From JAKFWI01 sp035549875 (GTDB taxonomy: Bacteria; Pseudomonadota; Alphaproteobacteria; Caulobacterales; Aquidulcibacteraceae): a stretch of 43,158 nucleotides of DNA. The stretch lies in the NCBI GenBank assembly GCA_035549875.1, contig DASZPV010000117.1, positions 1 to 43,158 of the forward strand, written 5' to 3'. The translations under genes and the position numbers were made by a program. This document shows, one piece after another, positions 31,050 through 39,477 of this stretch (position 1 is the first letter of the stretch; each line of letters opens with the position of its first letter). The notes under the pieces were generated by a model, which made no database searches, had not been told where the DNA came from, and saw only the letters and a list, made by a program, of their open reading frames with translations.

Positions 31050-32237
31050 TTGAAGTCGGTAGAAGAAGCGCGCGCGGCGATGCTGGCGTCTGCCTACGCG
31101 CTGCCGCAGGAATTGGTCGGGCTGGACGAAGCGCTCGGGCGCACATTGGCCGCGGATATTCACGCGCGCGGGGCGCAGCCGCCGTTCACCGCTTCGGCGA
31201 TGGACGGTTGGGCGGTGCGGCGGGCCGATGCGCCGGGCGCGCTGCGCATCATCGGCGAAAGCGCAGCGGGCAAAAGGTTCGCCGGCGCGCTTGGCAAGGG
31301 CGAGGCGGTGCGCATTTTCACCGGCGCGCCGGTGCCGGAGGGCGCCGATACGGTGATTATCCAGGAAGAGGCCCAGCGCGAAGGCGATCTGGTGCGCGTC
31401 GGCCCGCCGGACGGCGCCAATATCCGCAAACGCGGGCTGGATTTCGAAGCCGGCGACAAATTGCTCGCGTTGGGAACGCGGCTCGATGGCGTGGCTATCG
31501 CGCTCGCCGCGGCGGCGGGGCACGATCCGCTGCCGGTATTCAAACGGCCGCGCGTTGCGATCCTCGCCACCGGAGATGAATTGGCCAGGCCCGGCGGCAA
31601 ACTAGGGCCTGACCAGATTTTCGAAGCCGTCAGCTTTGGCGTCGCGGCGCTGGCGCAAAGCTGGGGCGCGGAGGTCAAACGCGTCGCCGCCGCGCGCGAC
31701 AAGCTCGACACGCTGGTATCGGCGCTGAAACAATGCGCGGCGAATGCGGACATTGTGGTGACGATCGGCGGCGCTTCGGTCGGCGATCATGATCTGGTTA
31801 AGCCGGCGGCCAAGCAGCTCGACGCGGCCCTCATCGTCGAGAACGTAGCGGTGCGGCCGGGCAAGCCGACCTGGTTCGCGCGCGGGGAAGACATCATGCT
31901 GGTGGGTTTGCCGGGTAATCCGGCTTCGGCGCTCGTCTGCGCGCACCTGTTCTTGCGTCCGCTGCTACAGCGCATGCAGGGCGGCACGGGCACGGTGTGG
32001 CTGGGCCGCGCCGCGCTTGGGCGCGCCCTGCCGGCCAATGGCAATCGCGAGCATTATATTCGCGCTTCGCTGGGCGTGAACGATGACGGCCACCGCATCG
32101 TCGAGCCCTGGGAGTTGCAGGATTCCTCGCTGCTGGGCGTGTTCGATCGGGCCGATGCGCTCATCCGGCTGAAGCCGAATGCGCCGGCGGCGGAAAGCGG
32201 AACGATCGTGGACGTGTTGCGGCTGGATCGCCTCTAG
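31050..32237 (+). CDS. moeA: molybdopterin molybdenumtransferase MoeA
   Basis: Protein of 395 aa that inserts molybdate into adenylylated molybdopterin. Family segments visible are SAMDGWAVR near 50-58, IFTGAPVPEGADTVIIQEE, the MoCF-type core RVAILATGDEL and ITVGGASVGDHDLV-like VTIGGASVGDHDLV, and LVGLPGNPASALV. A C-terminal domain IV follows. The start is TTG at 31050, directly after a strong GGGGAGGG, 45 bases after moaB. It is the last gene of the cofactor group and ends convergently with a lipoprotein gene at a shared CTAG. Confidence 0.94.
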   Translation: MKSVEEARAAMLASAYALPQELVGLDEALGRTLAADIHARGAQPPFTASAMDGWAVRRADAPGALRIIGESAAGKRFAGALGKGEAVRIFTGAPVPEGADTVIIQEEAQREGDLVRVGPPDGANIRKRGLDFEAGDKLLALGTRLDGVAIALAAAAGHDPLPVFKRPRVAILATGDELARPGGKLGPDQIFEAVSFGVAALAQSWGAEVKRVAAARDKLDTLVSALKQCAANADIVVTIGGASVGDHDLVKPAAKQLDAALIVENVAVRPGKPTWFARGEDIMLVGLPGNPASALVCAHLFLRPLLQRMQGGTGTVWLGRAALGRALPANGNREHYIRASLGVNDDGHRIVEPWELQDSSLLGVFDRADALIRLKPNAPAAESGTIVDVLRLDRL

Positions 32238-32725
32238 ACCGGCGTGCGCGGGCCAAGCGAGCGAGCAATTTCCCTCGCGTCGTAAGCCGCCGGATCTTGC
32301 GGCTTGGGGCCTTTGCCGAGGCGGATTTCGAGGCTGGCGTCGGCTGCTGGGCCCGGCCCTGCCAGCGGAATGCCGATGCTGGTGCCGATTCCGACGCTGG
32401 AGTGCCGGCCAAACGAGCCGAACCCGCCGCCCACGGAAAGCTGCGGACCGCTATCGCGACCGGTTTCAGCAAAGCGGTTGTTGACCAAGAACCAATCATA
32501 CCCCTGCGCCAGCGTCAGCTCCGCAGCGCGGCGCAGGGCCATGTCTTCGGCATAGCGCGCCCCGCCGGCGGCGGTCTTGAAGGTGATGCGATACCTATCG
32601 GTTTCGATCTGGGATTCGGAATAGCCCATCGCGCCGGGTTTGGCCGCCGGCATATAGGCCGTCGGCGTGGCGCAGCCGGCGAGCAAGGCGAGTGCGAGCG
32701 GCAATCCTGCATATCTGAGCATCAT
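32234..32725 (-). CDS. CC0125/CC1285-type lipoprotein
   Basis: Protein of 163 aa with a lipoprotein signal ending LALLAGC (Cys18). Downstream, GYSESQIETDRYRITFKTAAGG and DMALRRAAELTLAQGYDWFLV match the pattern of the CC0125/CC1285 lipoprotein family described from Caulobacter, whose function is unknown. A Gly/Ser-rich C-terminal part (SVGGGFGSFGRHSSVGIGTS) follows. It is predicted to be membrane-anchored in the periplasm. It converges on moeA with a four-base palindromic overlap. The family assignment is from memory of the motif and was not searched. Confidence 0.78.
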   Translation of the reverse strand: MMLRYAGLPLALALLAGCATPTAYMPAAKPGAMGYSESQIETDRYRITFKTAAGGARYAEDMALRRAAELTLAQGYDWFLVNNRFAETGRDSGPQLSVGGGFGSFGRHSSVGIGTSIGIPLAGPGPAADASLEIRLGKGPKPQDPAAYDAREIARSLGPRTPV

Positions 32726-32860
32726 TCAACCTCTCGGGCGCGTTACTTCACCCTTATAGCCCATTACGGGCCTGCTGCCTTCCGGCTTAGTCAGAATGAA
32801 ATGCGGGCCAACTTCGTTCCATTGATTGCCGCGCCGGGCGGGCGCGGTTAGACCCGCCGC

Positions 32861-34342
32861 TTGGACCAGCCTGTTTCGCCTCCCGCCGCGCGTCCTGCCG
32901 GCGCACTGCCCGGCGGTCCGCGCGACCTTACCGTGGGCCCGATCGGCAAATCGCTGTTGCTGTTTGCGCTGCCGGTCCTGGGCGCCAACATCCTGCAGTC
33001 GATCAACGGTTCGATCAACGCCATCTGGGTCAGCCACGTGCTGGGGGAAGCCGCCCTTACCGCCACCGCCAACGCCAACATCATCCTGTTTCTGCTCATC
33101 GGCGCGATCTTCGGCATCGCCATGGCCGCCAGCCTGCTGGTCGGCCAGGCGGTAGGGGCGCACGATCTGGAGCGGGTCAAGCGGGTGGTGGGGGCGAGCA
33201 CGGGCTTCTTCATCGTGCTGTCGGCAGCCGTCGCCGTTCTGGGCTTTCCGTTCACGCCGGCGATCCTCGACGCGATGCAGACGCCGCGCGATGCGAAGGC
33301 TTCGGCCATCGCCTACCTGCGCGTGATCTTCATCGCGATGCCGTTCTTGTATCTGTTCGCCTATGTGCAGATGATTCAGCGCGGCGCCGGCGATGCGCGC
33401 ACGCCGCTTTTTTTCAGCCTGCTGGCTGTCGGCCTCGATGTGCTGCTCAATCCGCTGCTGATCATGGGCATGGGCCCGTTTCCGAAACTCGGCATCGCCG
33501 GATCGGCGACGGCGACTCTGATCGCGCAATGTACCTCGCTCTGTTTGCTGATCGCGTATCTCTACAAGAAAAAAAGCCCGCTCGTGCCGCGTAGGGGCGA
33601 GTGGCATTACGTGCGGATAGACCCGGTCATCCTGAATGCGCTGCTGACGCGCGGCTTGCCAATGGGCGCGCAGATGCTGGTGATTTCGGGCTCGGCGATC
33701 GCCATGATGGCGCTGGTGAACCGGTTCGGCGTGCAGACCGCGGCGGCGTATGGCGCGGCCAACATCATCTGGACTTACGTGCAGATGCCGGCGATGGCGG
33801 TCGGCGTTTCGGTTTCGGCGATGGCGGCGCAGAATGTCGGCGCAAAAAAATGGGACCGGGTCGATCAGGTGGCGCGCGAAGGCGTCAAACTGGCTCTCAT
33901 TGCGACGTCAACGCCGGTAGCGCTGATCTTTCTCCTGCATCGGCCGATTGTCGGCCTGTTTCTGCCCGCAGGCAGCGAGGCCATCGCCATTGCGCAGGCA
34001 ATCGATGGCGCGGCGCTATGGAGCTTCATCTTTTTTAGCGCGTCGTTCGCGCTGTTCGGCGTCGTGCGTGCGACCGGCGCCGTGCTTGCGCCGCTGCTTA
34101 TATTGGTGTTCACAATGTGGATTGTGCGGGTGCCGCTAGCAGCCTTCGCCACGCAATATTTCGGCGCTGACGCGATCTGGTGGAGCTTTCCGATAAGCTC
34201 GGCGTGCGCCACGACGCTGGCGGTGCTTTATTATAAATTCGGCGGTTGGCGAAAAGCGCGATTGACCGACGAACCGATCGGAGAAGCGCCTGACTGCGGC
34301 GCGGGCGCCCCAGCCATGGCGGATGATGGACCGACAAGATGA
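32861..34342 (+). CDS. MATE-family efflux transporter
   Basis: Twelve-span multidrug/toxin exporter of 493 aa. The conserved start is DLTVGPIGKSLLLFALPVL, followed by the typical NGSINAIWVSHVLGEAALTA segment, then two six-helix bundles (for example MMALVNRFGVQTAAAYGAAN). MATE proteins use a Na+ or H+ gradient. The start is assigned as TTG at 32861, the first in-frame start; an internal GTG would cut into the conserved DLTVGPI segment. It overlaps the MFS exporter start by 20 bases, so two unrelated exporters form one operon. Confidence 0.92.
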   Translation: MDQPVSPPAARPAGALPGGPRDLTVGPIGKSLLLFALPVLGANILQSINGSINAIWVSHVLGEAALTATANANIILFLLIGAIFGIAMAASLLVGQAVGAHDLERVKRVVGASTGFFIVLSAAVAVLGFPFTPAILDAMQTPRDAKASAIAYLRVIFIAMPFLYLFAYVQMIQRGAGDARTPLFFSLLAVGLDVLLNPLLIMGMGPFPKLGIAGSATATLIAQCTSLCLLIAYLYKKKSPLVPRRGEWHYVRIDPVILNALLTRGLPMGAQMLVISGSAIAMMALVNRFGVQTAAAYGAANIIWTYVQMPAMAVGVSVSAMAAQNVGAKKWDRVDQVAREGVKLALIATSTPVALIFLLHRPIVGLFLPAGSEAIAIAQAIDGAALWSFIFFSASFALFGVVRATGAVLAPLLILVFTMWIVRVPLAAFATQYFGADAIWWSFPISSACATTLAVLYYKFGGWRKARLTDEPIGEAPDCGAGAPAMADDGPTR

Positions 34343-35822
34343 TCAGCACGCGCCAGATCCCAAATCTGGCGCGCCGCTACAACAGCCGGTCGGTGCGCCT
34401 CCGGCCGACGCGCAACTTGCGTTCCGTCGCCGCCGTCGGCTGATCCCGGCGATCATCGGCGGCGGGCTGCTGATGCACAATCTGGACTCGACTGTACTAG
34501 CCAATGCACTGCCGTCGATGGCCAAGTCGCTGCACGAAGATCCGCTGACGCTGAATCTGGCGATCACCAGCTATCTGCTTAGCTCTGCGTTGCTGCTGCC
34601 GTTGAGCGGCTGGGTGGCCGACCGGTTCGGCGCGCGGCGCGTGTTCATGACGGCGATGATCGGATTCGCCGCCACATCGCTGCTCTGCGGTTTGGCGCAG
34701 AATCTGGAGCAGATGATCATCGGGCGGCTGCTGCAGGGCGCAGCCGGGGCGATGATGCTGCCGGTGGGGCGGCTTGTGCTGCTGCGCTCGGCGCCGAAGG
34801 AAGAACTCGTCGAGGCGATGGCGATGCTGACCATGCCGGCGATGCTCGGCCCGATCCTGGGGCCGCCGCTCGGCGGCCTGATCGTCACGGTCGCCTCATG
34901 GCGGGAGATTTTCTTTCTCAATATTCCGGTCGCCATCGTCGGCGTAATTCTGACCAGGGCATACGTTCCCGACATCGCCGAGGACGATCCGGGCCGGCTC
35001 GATCTCAAAGGGTTCTTTCTCGCCGCACTTGGCCTTGGCGGCCTGGTGTTCGGGTTCCAGAACATCGGACGCGGCATTCTGCCGTTGCCGGTTGCGCTTG
35101 GCGTGGCTGCTATTGGCGCGATCAGCGCGGTGCTGTTCGTGATCCACGCGCGCGGCCGGCATGATGCGATCCTCGACCTTTCCGTATTCAAGGTTCGCAC
35201 GTTCTTCACTTCGGTGATCGGCGGTTTGTTTCCGCGCCTCATTGCGGGCGCCACTCCGTTTCTGCTGGCGTTGATGTTACAAGTGGGGCTGGGGATGTCC
35301 GCGCTCGAGGCCGGCTTGACGACGTTCATCTCCGCCGTCGGCGCGCTGGTGATGAAGACGACGGCGCCGCCGATCCTTCGCCGCTTCGGGTTTCGCAATA
35401 CGCTGATCGCAATATCCTTGCTGGTTTCGTCGATGATGGCCAGCTTCGCCCTGTTCACGACGATGACGCCACACTGGCTGATCCTGGTCATGTTGCTGGC
35501 CAGCGGCTTTTTCCGCTCGCTGCAAATGACCGCTCTCAATACGCTCGGCTTTGCTGATCTGCCGGCTGACAAGATGAGCAAGGCCAGCGCGCTCGCCAGC
35601 GTCGGCCAGCAGGTAGGGCAGAGCATGGGGATTAGCATCAGCGCGCTGCTGATCCACGCCGTCATGCTTGCCAGCGGCGCGCCAGCGCTGAACCAGGCGG
35701 TCATTGCGCCAGCCTTCATCGCGATTGCGATGTTGGGGCTGATCGGCTTGCTGTTCCTGCTGCCGCTGTCGCGCCAAGCCGGCGCCTCGATCCTGCGCCG
35801 CCGAGCGCCGACCGGCGATTAA
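34323..35822 (+). CDS. MFS drug exporter, DHA2 (EmrB/QacA) type
   Basis: Protein of 499 aa with about 14 membrane spans. Family motifs visible are the MHNLDSTVLANALPSM motif (D1-like), GWVADRFGARRVF (motif A) and RLLQGAAGAMMLPVG plus the antiporter motif C region (MLGPILGPPLGGLI). These fit proton-driven export of lipophilic compounds or drugs. The start (ATG at 34323 or 34326) lies inside the end of the MATE gene. Its stop TAA shares TTAA with the convergent DUF2235 gene. The substrate is unknown. Confidence 0.92.
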   Translation: MMDRQDDQHAPDPKSGAPLQQPVGAPPADAQLAFRRRRRLIPAIIGGGLLMHNLDSTVLANALPSMAKSLHEDPLTLNLAITSYLLSSALLLPLSGWVADRFGARRVFMTAMIGFAATSLLCGLAQNLEQMIIGRLLQGAAGAMMLPVGRLVLLRSAPKEELVEAMAMLTMPAMLGPILGPPLGGLIVTVASWREIFFLNIPVAIVGVILTRAYVPDIAEDDPGRLDLKGFFLAALGLGGLVFGFQNIGRGILPLPVALGVAAIGAISAVLFVIHARGRHDAILDLSVFKVRTFFTSVIGGLFPRLIAGATPFLLALMLQVGLGMSALEAGLTTFISAVGALVMKTTAPPILRRFGFRNTLIAISLLVSSMMASFALFTTMTPHWLILVMLLASGFFRSLQMTALNTLGFADLPADKMSKASALASVGQQVGQSMGISISALLIHAVMLASGAPALNQAVIAPAFIAIAMLGLIGLLFLLPLSRQAGASILRRRAPTGD

Positions 35823-36928
35823 TGCGACGGAGTCTCGTCGATGAATTTCGCCAAACGCTTCAGCGCGGCCGGGCGGTAAGGCGGGGTCATCTCGTGGCGC
35901 CAACGTTTGATCGCTGCATCCGACAGCATCAGTGATACGTCCGCGGGCACGGGCTTTTCCGGGCGCTTGTAGCGCTTCAGCACGCGCAATTTTCGTCCGC
36001 CCAACACCGTCAGCAGCCCCTTTTCGACGACCAGATCGGCGAATGGATCCAGGTGCTCGGGCTGACTATAAGTAATCAGCGGGCATTTCTCGCGTGTGAA
36101 CTCAAGGCCGCAAGCGCGAGCGCCCTCGGCAACCCAGCTCATCGTGATATTGGCAAGTTTCGAACCGATCCCGCCGCCGACCTCGCCATGGCTGCCGGGG
36201 AACCAGCGCTGCTGATAGGGCGCCTTGGGATCGGCGGGGTCGAACCCGCGAGCATGGTTAAGCTCATCGAGATTTTCCCACGGCGTGACCGGAAATGCGC
36301 CGCGCAATTCGTCGATTGCGCAGGCGTGGCGGGCCGATTGAGTTCGCGAACTCAGAGCCAGATCGTGGAATTGCAGCCGGCGGTTCCATAGCCATGCGAG
36401 CGGTCCGAAATTCGACGGAATGCCGCGCTGACCAACCGTGTCGAACACGCCGACATATGTGATCGGCGCCGGATCGTAGGAATAGTTCTTGCGGAACTCC
36501 GCCGCTTCATCGACGTCGGGATGGTGCTTGGAGCGATAGTGCTTGTAGGCTTCGGTGGCCATTTCGGCGAACGGGCGGTGCAGCAGGCCGGCGTTGCGGA
36601 TCAAACCGCACAGGCTGCGCGCGGTGAAGGCCCCGCGCGAAAAGCCGAAGATGTAGATTTCGTCGCCGGTCGTGTAGTTCCAGCTAAGGAACAGGTACGC
36701 GTTCATCAGCGTATCTTCGAGGCCTTCGCCGGTGATCCCGCTTAGCAAGCGGCGGCGCGCCTTGTGCGTCACAGAGTCTGCGCCTACGCCGCGGTCATAA
36801 TAGACGATCTGCTCGACGCCCTTGGAATCGGTATGGGCGACGCTTTGCGCCAGCTTGGCGATATTGGTCGGGTCGGGCTGATCGAGCTTCTGCCACGTAC
36901 CGTCCAGAAACACTGTAAGGCGTTTCAT
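35819..36928 (-). CDS. DUF2235 (Tle1-type alpha/beta hydrolase) protein
   Basis: Protein of 369 aa of the DUF2235 family, the uncharacterised alpha/beta-hydrolase group to which T6SS phospholipase effectors of the Tle1 class belong. It starts with RLTVFLDGTWQ, the family strand, and carries the nucleophile elbow IFGFSRGAFTARSL with Ser97. Later segments YVGVFDTVGQRGIPS and WFPGSHGEVGGG match the Asp and His parts of the triad. There is no signal peptide and no VgrG, PAAR or immunity gene nearby, so a secretion role is not supported; it could be a housekeeping lipase or esterase. It is divergent from the MBL-fold hydrolase. Confidence 0.87.
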   Translation of the reverse strand: MKRLTVFLDGTWQKLDQPDPTNIAKLAQSVAHTDSKGVEQIVYYDRGVGADSVTHKARRRLLSGITGEGLEDTLMNAYLFLSWNYTTGDEIYIFGFSRGAFTARSLCGLIRNAGLLHRPFAEMATEAYKHYRSKHHPDVDEAAEFRKNYSYDPAPITYVGVFDTVGQRGIPSNFGPLAWLWNRRLQFHDLALSSRTQSARHACAIDELRGAFPVTPWENLDELNHARGFDPADPKAPYQQRWFPGSHGEVGGGIGSKLANITMSWVAEGARACGLEFTREKCPLITYSQPEHLDPFADLVVEKGLLTVLGGRKLRVLKRYKRPEKPVPADVSLMLSDAAIKRWRHEMTPPYRPAALKRLAKFIDETPSH

Positions 36929-37061
36929 CGGCGTTCCCCTCCGTCGTTGGATTGATCCTAGATTGACCTAGCGGCAGAAGCAAAGGCGCTCGTGTAACAG
37001 GCTTTGTCCTTTGACCGCGCCCAGCGGCTGGTTCACCTTAAGCGCCAAGGAGCAAGGGCTC

Positions 37062-38129
37062 ATGACAGCGATGGACGGCCTTGAAGACGTCGCCGAGCGG
37101 GCGCCGCGGCTGGCCTATCCGTGCGGCGAGCCCCCCGAAAGCGCCACGCTGGCGGAGGTAGCGCCCGGGGTGAAATGGCTGCGCATGCCGCTGCCCTTTG
37201 CGTTGCGCTGGATCAATCTCTGGCTTCTGGAGGACGGCGCCGGGTGGACGGCGGTGGATACGGGACTCGGCACGCCCGACAGCCAGGCGATCTGGACGCA
37301 GGTCACGGCGAAAGAACTCGATGGGCGGCCGATAACGCGCGTGATTGTCACGCATATGCATCCCGATCACGTCGGTTGCGCGGGTTGGTTGACCGAACGG
37401 TTCGAGTGCTCGCTCTGGATGAGCCGCACGGAATATTACTCCTGCCGCATGCTTGCCGCCGACACGGGCCGCCCGGCGCCGGAAGAGGGGGTAAAGTTTT
37501 ATCGCCAGGCCGGCTGGGACGATGCCGCGATCGAAACCTATCGGAGGCGCTTCGGCGGTTTTGGCCGGATGATCACGCCGCTGCCGAACGCCTATCGGCG
37601 TATTCGCGATGGCGACGAGATCGAGATCGGGGGCCGCCTCTGGCATGTGATCGGCGGGTCGGGTCATTCGCCGGAGCACGCCTGCCTCTATCAAGCCGAG
37701 CTGAATGTTTTCATTTCCGGCGATCAATTGCTGCCGCGCATCTCATCGAACGTGTCGGTATTCCCGACGGAGCCGGAAGCCGATCCGCTGACCGACTGGC
37801 TCGATTCGTGCCGCAAGCTGCGCGCCGCGGCGCCAGCGGACGTGCTTGTCCTGCCAGCCCATAACGAGCCGTTCACGGGCGCGCATGCGCGCGTTTCCGC
37901 GCTCATCGATGGTCACGAACGCGGGCTGGATCGGCTGGCGCAGCGCCTGCGCCAGGAACCGCGCCGCGCCATCGATGTGTTCGGCGCTTTATTCGCGCGC
38001 CCAATTGGGCCGGATCTGCTCACCATGGCGACCGGGGAGGCGCTGGCGCATTTAAATTGCCTGCTGGCGCGCGGCGAGGCGATAAAAGAAATCGGATCGG
38101 ACGGAGTAGCCCTTTATGGTCCAGCCTGA
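37062..38129 (+). CDS. metallo-beta-lactamase-fold hydrolase
   Basis: Protein of 355 aa with the metal-binding motif H-x-H-x-D-H at 98-103 (THMHPDHVGC), a later His in GGSGHSPEHACLY, an Asp in FISGDQLLPRIS and a late His in VLPAHNEPF. It is a soluble MBL-fold enzyme of unknown substrate; thioesters, lactones and phosphodiesters are all possible in this fold. ATG 37062 was chosen for AAGGAG upstream. It overlaps the small membrane-protein gene downstream by 14 bases, so a three-gene operon with YbjQ is likely. Confidence 0.88.
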   Translation: MTAMDGLEDVAERAPRLAYPCGEPPESATLAEVAPGVKWLRMPLPFALRWINLWLLEDGAGWTAVDTGLGTPDSQAIWTQVTAKELDGRPITRVIVTHMHPDHVGCAGWLTERFECSLWMSRTEYYSCRMLAADTGRPAPEEGVKFYRQAGWDDAAIETYRRRFGGFGRMITPLPNAYRRIRDGDEIEIGGRLWHVIGGSGHSPEHACLYQAELNVFISGDQLLPRISSNVSVFPTEPEADPLTDWLDSCRKLRAAAPADVLVLPAHNEPFTGAHARVSALIDGHERGLDRLAQRLRQEPRRAIDVFGALFARPIGPDLLTMATGEALAHLNCLLARGEAIKEIGSDGVALYGPA

Positions 38130-38418
38130 AGCGCCCAATCCCGAGCGGCGGTCCAATTCGGCGCTGCTGTGTCTGTGTATCGGGATGGGGCTCGTCGGCC
38201 TTGCCTGGTTCCTCGGCGTCGGCGGCATGATCGGCATGGCGTTCGAGGGCGGCGCGCCGGCGGCGGGCGGCCTGATTGCGCTTATTCTCGTGCCGCTCAC
38301 TGGAATCGTCGGCGCCATCATGGCGTCCTTTGGCGCGGTCTGGCTTATCGTTCGCGTGATCGCGGACCAGCGGCAGGACCACGCAAAGGAGCGTTACAGC
38401 CGCGAAGTCGAACGCTGA
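38116..38418 (+). CDS. small two-span membrane protein
   Basis: Protein of 100 aa with hydrophobic segments near residues 17-40 (LLCLCIGMGLVGLAWFLGVGG) and 51-80 (GLIALILVPLTGIVGAIMASF), followed by a charged tail. I do not recognise a family. Its ATG overlaps the end of the MBL-fold gene by 14 bases and its stop is eight bases before the YbjQ gene start, so the three appear co-translated. Confidence 0.72.
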   Translation: MVQPEAPNPERRSNSALLCLCIGMGLVGLAWFLGVGGMIGMAFEGGAPAAGGLIALILVPLTGIVGAIMASFGAVWLIVRVIADQRQDHAKERYSREVER

Positions 38419-38426
38419 GGGGGCCC

Positions 38427-38744
38427 ATGCTGCTATCGACGACGTTTGACATTCCCGGCCGCACGATCCGGGACAATCTGGGAATCGCGCGCGGCAACGT
38501 CGTGCGCTCGCGGTTTTTCGCGCGCAACATCGTCGCCAGTTTTCGTATGATCATCGGCGGCGAAATCCACGAATACACCAAACTGCTCGCCGAAAGCCGC
38601 GAACAGGCGCTCGACCGGCTGATCGAGCACGCGCTGACCCTTGGGGCCGACGCGGTGATCGGCATGCGGTTTGAAACAACCGACGCCGCCCAGGGGCTGG
38701 CGACCGAAGTGCTGGCCTATGGCACCGCCGTCAAACTCGCCTGA
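38427..38744 (+). CDS. YbjQ/UPF0145 family protein
   Basis: Protein of 105 aa, the usual size of the YbjQ (DUF74/UPF0145) family of unknown function. It shows the family pattern MLLSTTFDIPGRTIRDNLGI, GNVVRSRFFARNI near 23-40, and LGADAVIGMRFET near the C-terminus, which assembles a pentameric beta ring in solved members. It is third in the MBL-fold operon. No biochemical role is established. Confidence 0.88.
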   Translation: MLLSTTFDIPGRTIRDNLGIARGNVVRSRFFARNIVASFRMIIGGEIHEYTKLLAESREQALDRLIEHALTLGADAVIGMRFETTDAAQGLATEVLAYGTAVKLA

Positions 38745-38762
38745 CGGCGTCCGCGTCGCGGC

Positions 38763-39410
38763 TTATCTCTTCTTCTTGCCCTTGGCCGCCGCCTCCGCCG
38801 CCGCTGCGGCAGCCGCGGCGTCCGCGGCAGCCTGGGCTTCGGTAGCAGCCTTTGCCGCCGTGATCTGGGCTTCGAATTCGGCGTCCTTCGGCGTCTTGAT
38901 CGAAGCGGCTACGGCCTGCAGCGCCGCAGTGTGGTCCTTGCCGTCGTAGGCGCCGCAATATGCGCGGAGTTCCGAGCCGGGACGCGGATGAATCGCCACC
39001 ACGACGTTGCCGTTCTTGCCGTTGAAGATCGCCTGCTGGATCGGGAAGGGCCTCGATGTGTCGATGCTGGTCGATACAAATGTCGCGCCGTCGCGGATCA
39101 GCGGCGCGTCCTCGGTGGTCTTGGTCCAATCGGCTGCGGGAATTTCCTTGTTCCATGACCGCGCCACGGCCGTGGCCGTGGCCGTGGCCGTTTCCGGGTG
39201 CGGGTAGACGACGAACCAGCATTCTTCATTGGCGGTGCCGGCGACGAAAACCTTCACCTCTCCGCCGGGCGGGGTTTTGTCTTCTATGGCGGGCCATTTT
39301 TGCGGCTTGTCGAATGAAAAGGTCTTGGCCGCATCACTTACCGTCACGGTCTGGGCGAACGCCGCGCCGCAGGCCAAAGCCGCAATCGCCGCGCCAAGCA
39401 GAAGTCTCAT
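38763..39410 (-). CDS. exported protein of unknown function with Ala/Lys-rich tail
   Basis: Protein of 215 aa with a Sec signal peptide (MRLLLGAAIAALACGAAFAQ). The middle (about 25-150) is a mixed alpha/beta domain with two or three cysteines (NEECWF, AYCGAYDG). The C-terminal 45 residues are a charged Ala-rich coiled-coil-like helix ending KGKKKR. I do not recognise a family. Residues around TATATATAVARS are translated from a GTGGCC hexamer repeat. ATG 39410 was chosen over one 18 codons upstream because GAGGGAA precedes it. It is 67 bases downstream of the lipoprotein gene start on the same strand. Confidence 0.7.
   Translation of the reverse strand: MRLLLGAAIAALACGAAFAQTVTVSDAAKTFSFDKPQKWPAIEDKTPPGGEVKVFVAGTANEECWFVVYPHPETATATATAVARSWNKEIPAADWTKTTEDAPLIRDGATFVSTSIDTSRPFPIQQAIFNGKNGNVVVAIHPRPGSELRAYCGAYDGKDHTAALQAVAASIKTPKDAEFEAQITAAKAATEAQAAADAAAAAAAAEAAAKGKKKR
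39164..39190. repeat. GTGGCC hexanucleotide microsatellite inside a CDS
   Basis: The plus strand reads four near-perfect units of GGCCGT within GCCACGGCCGTGGCCGTGGC and following bases. It is read in frame as Thr-Ala repeats of the exported protein. A six-base unit changes length without frameshift. Confidence 0.8.
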
Positions 39411-39477
39411 AAGCGTTCCCTCCGAATTTCCCTGCCTTTTAAGCCGCGTGCGGCCGGTGTTCAATTCCGTCCGGCGT

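Noticed and set aside
32770..32800. SRP-RNA-like GCTGCCTTCC motif
   Set aside because: Only ten bases resemble the SRP tetraloop region, and the flanking helices and the GGTCAGG sequence are absent.
35819..36928. Type VI secretion effector locus
   Set aside because: DUF2235 is a Tle1-type fold, but no VgrG, PAAR, chaperone, immunity or T6SS structural gene is present.
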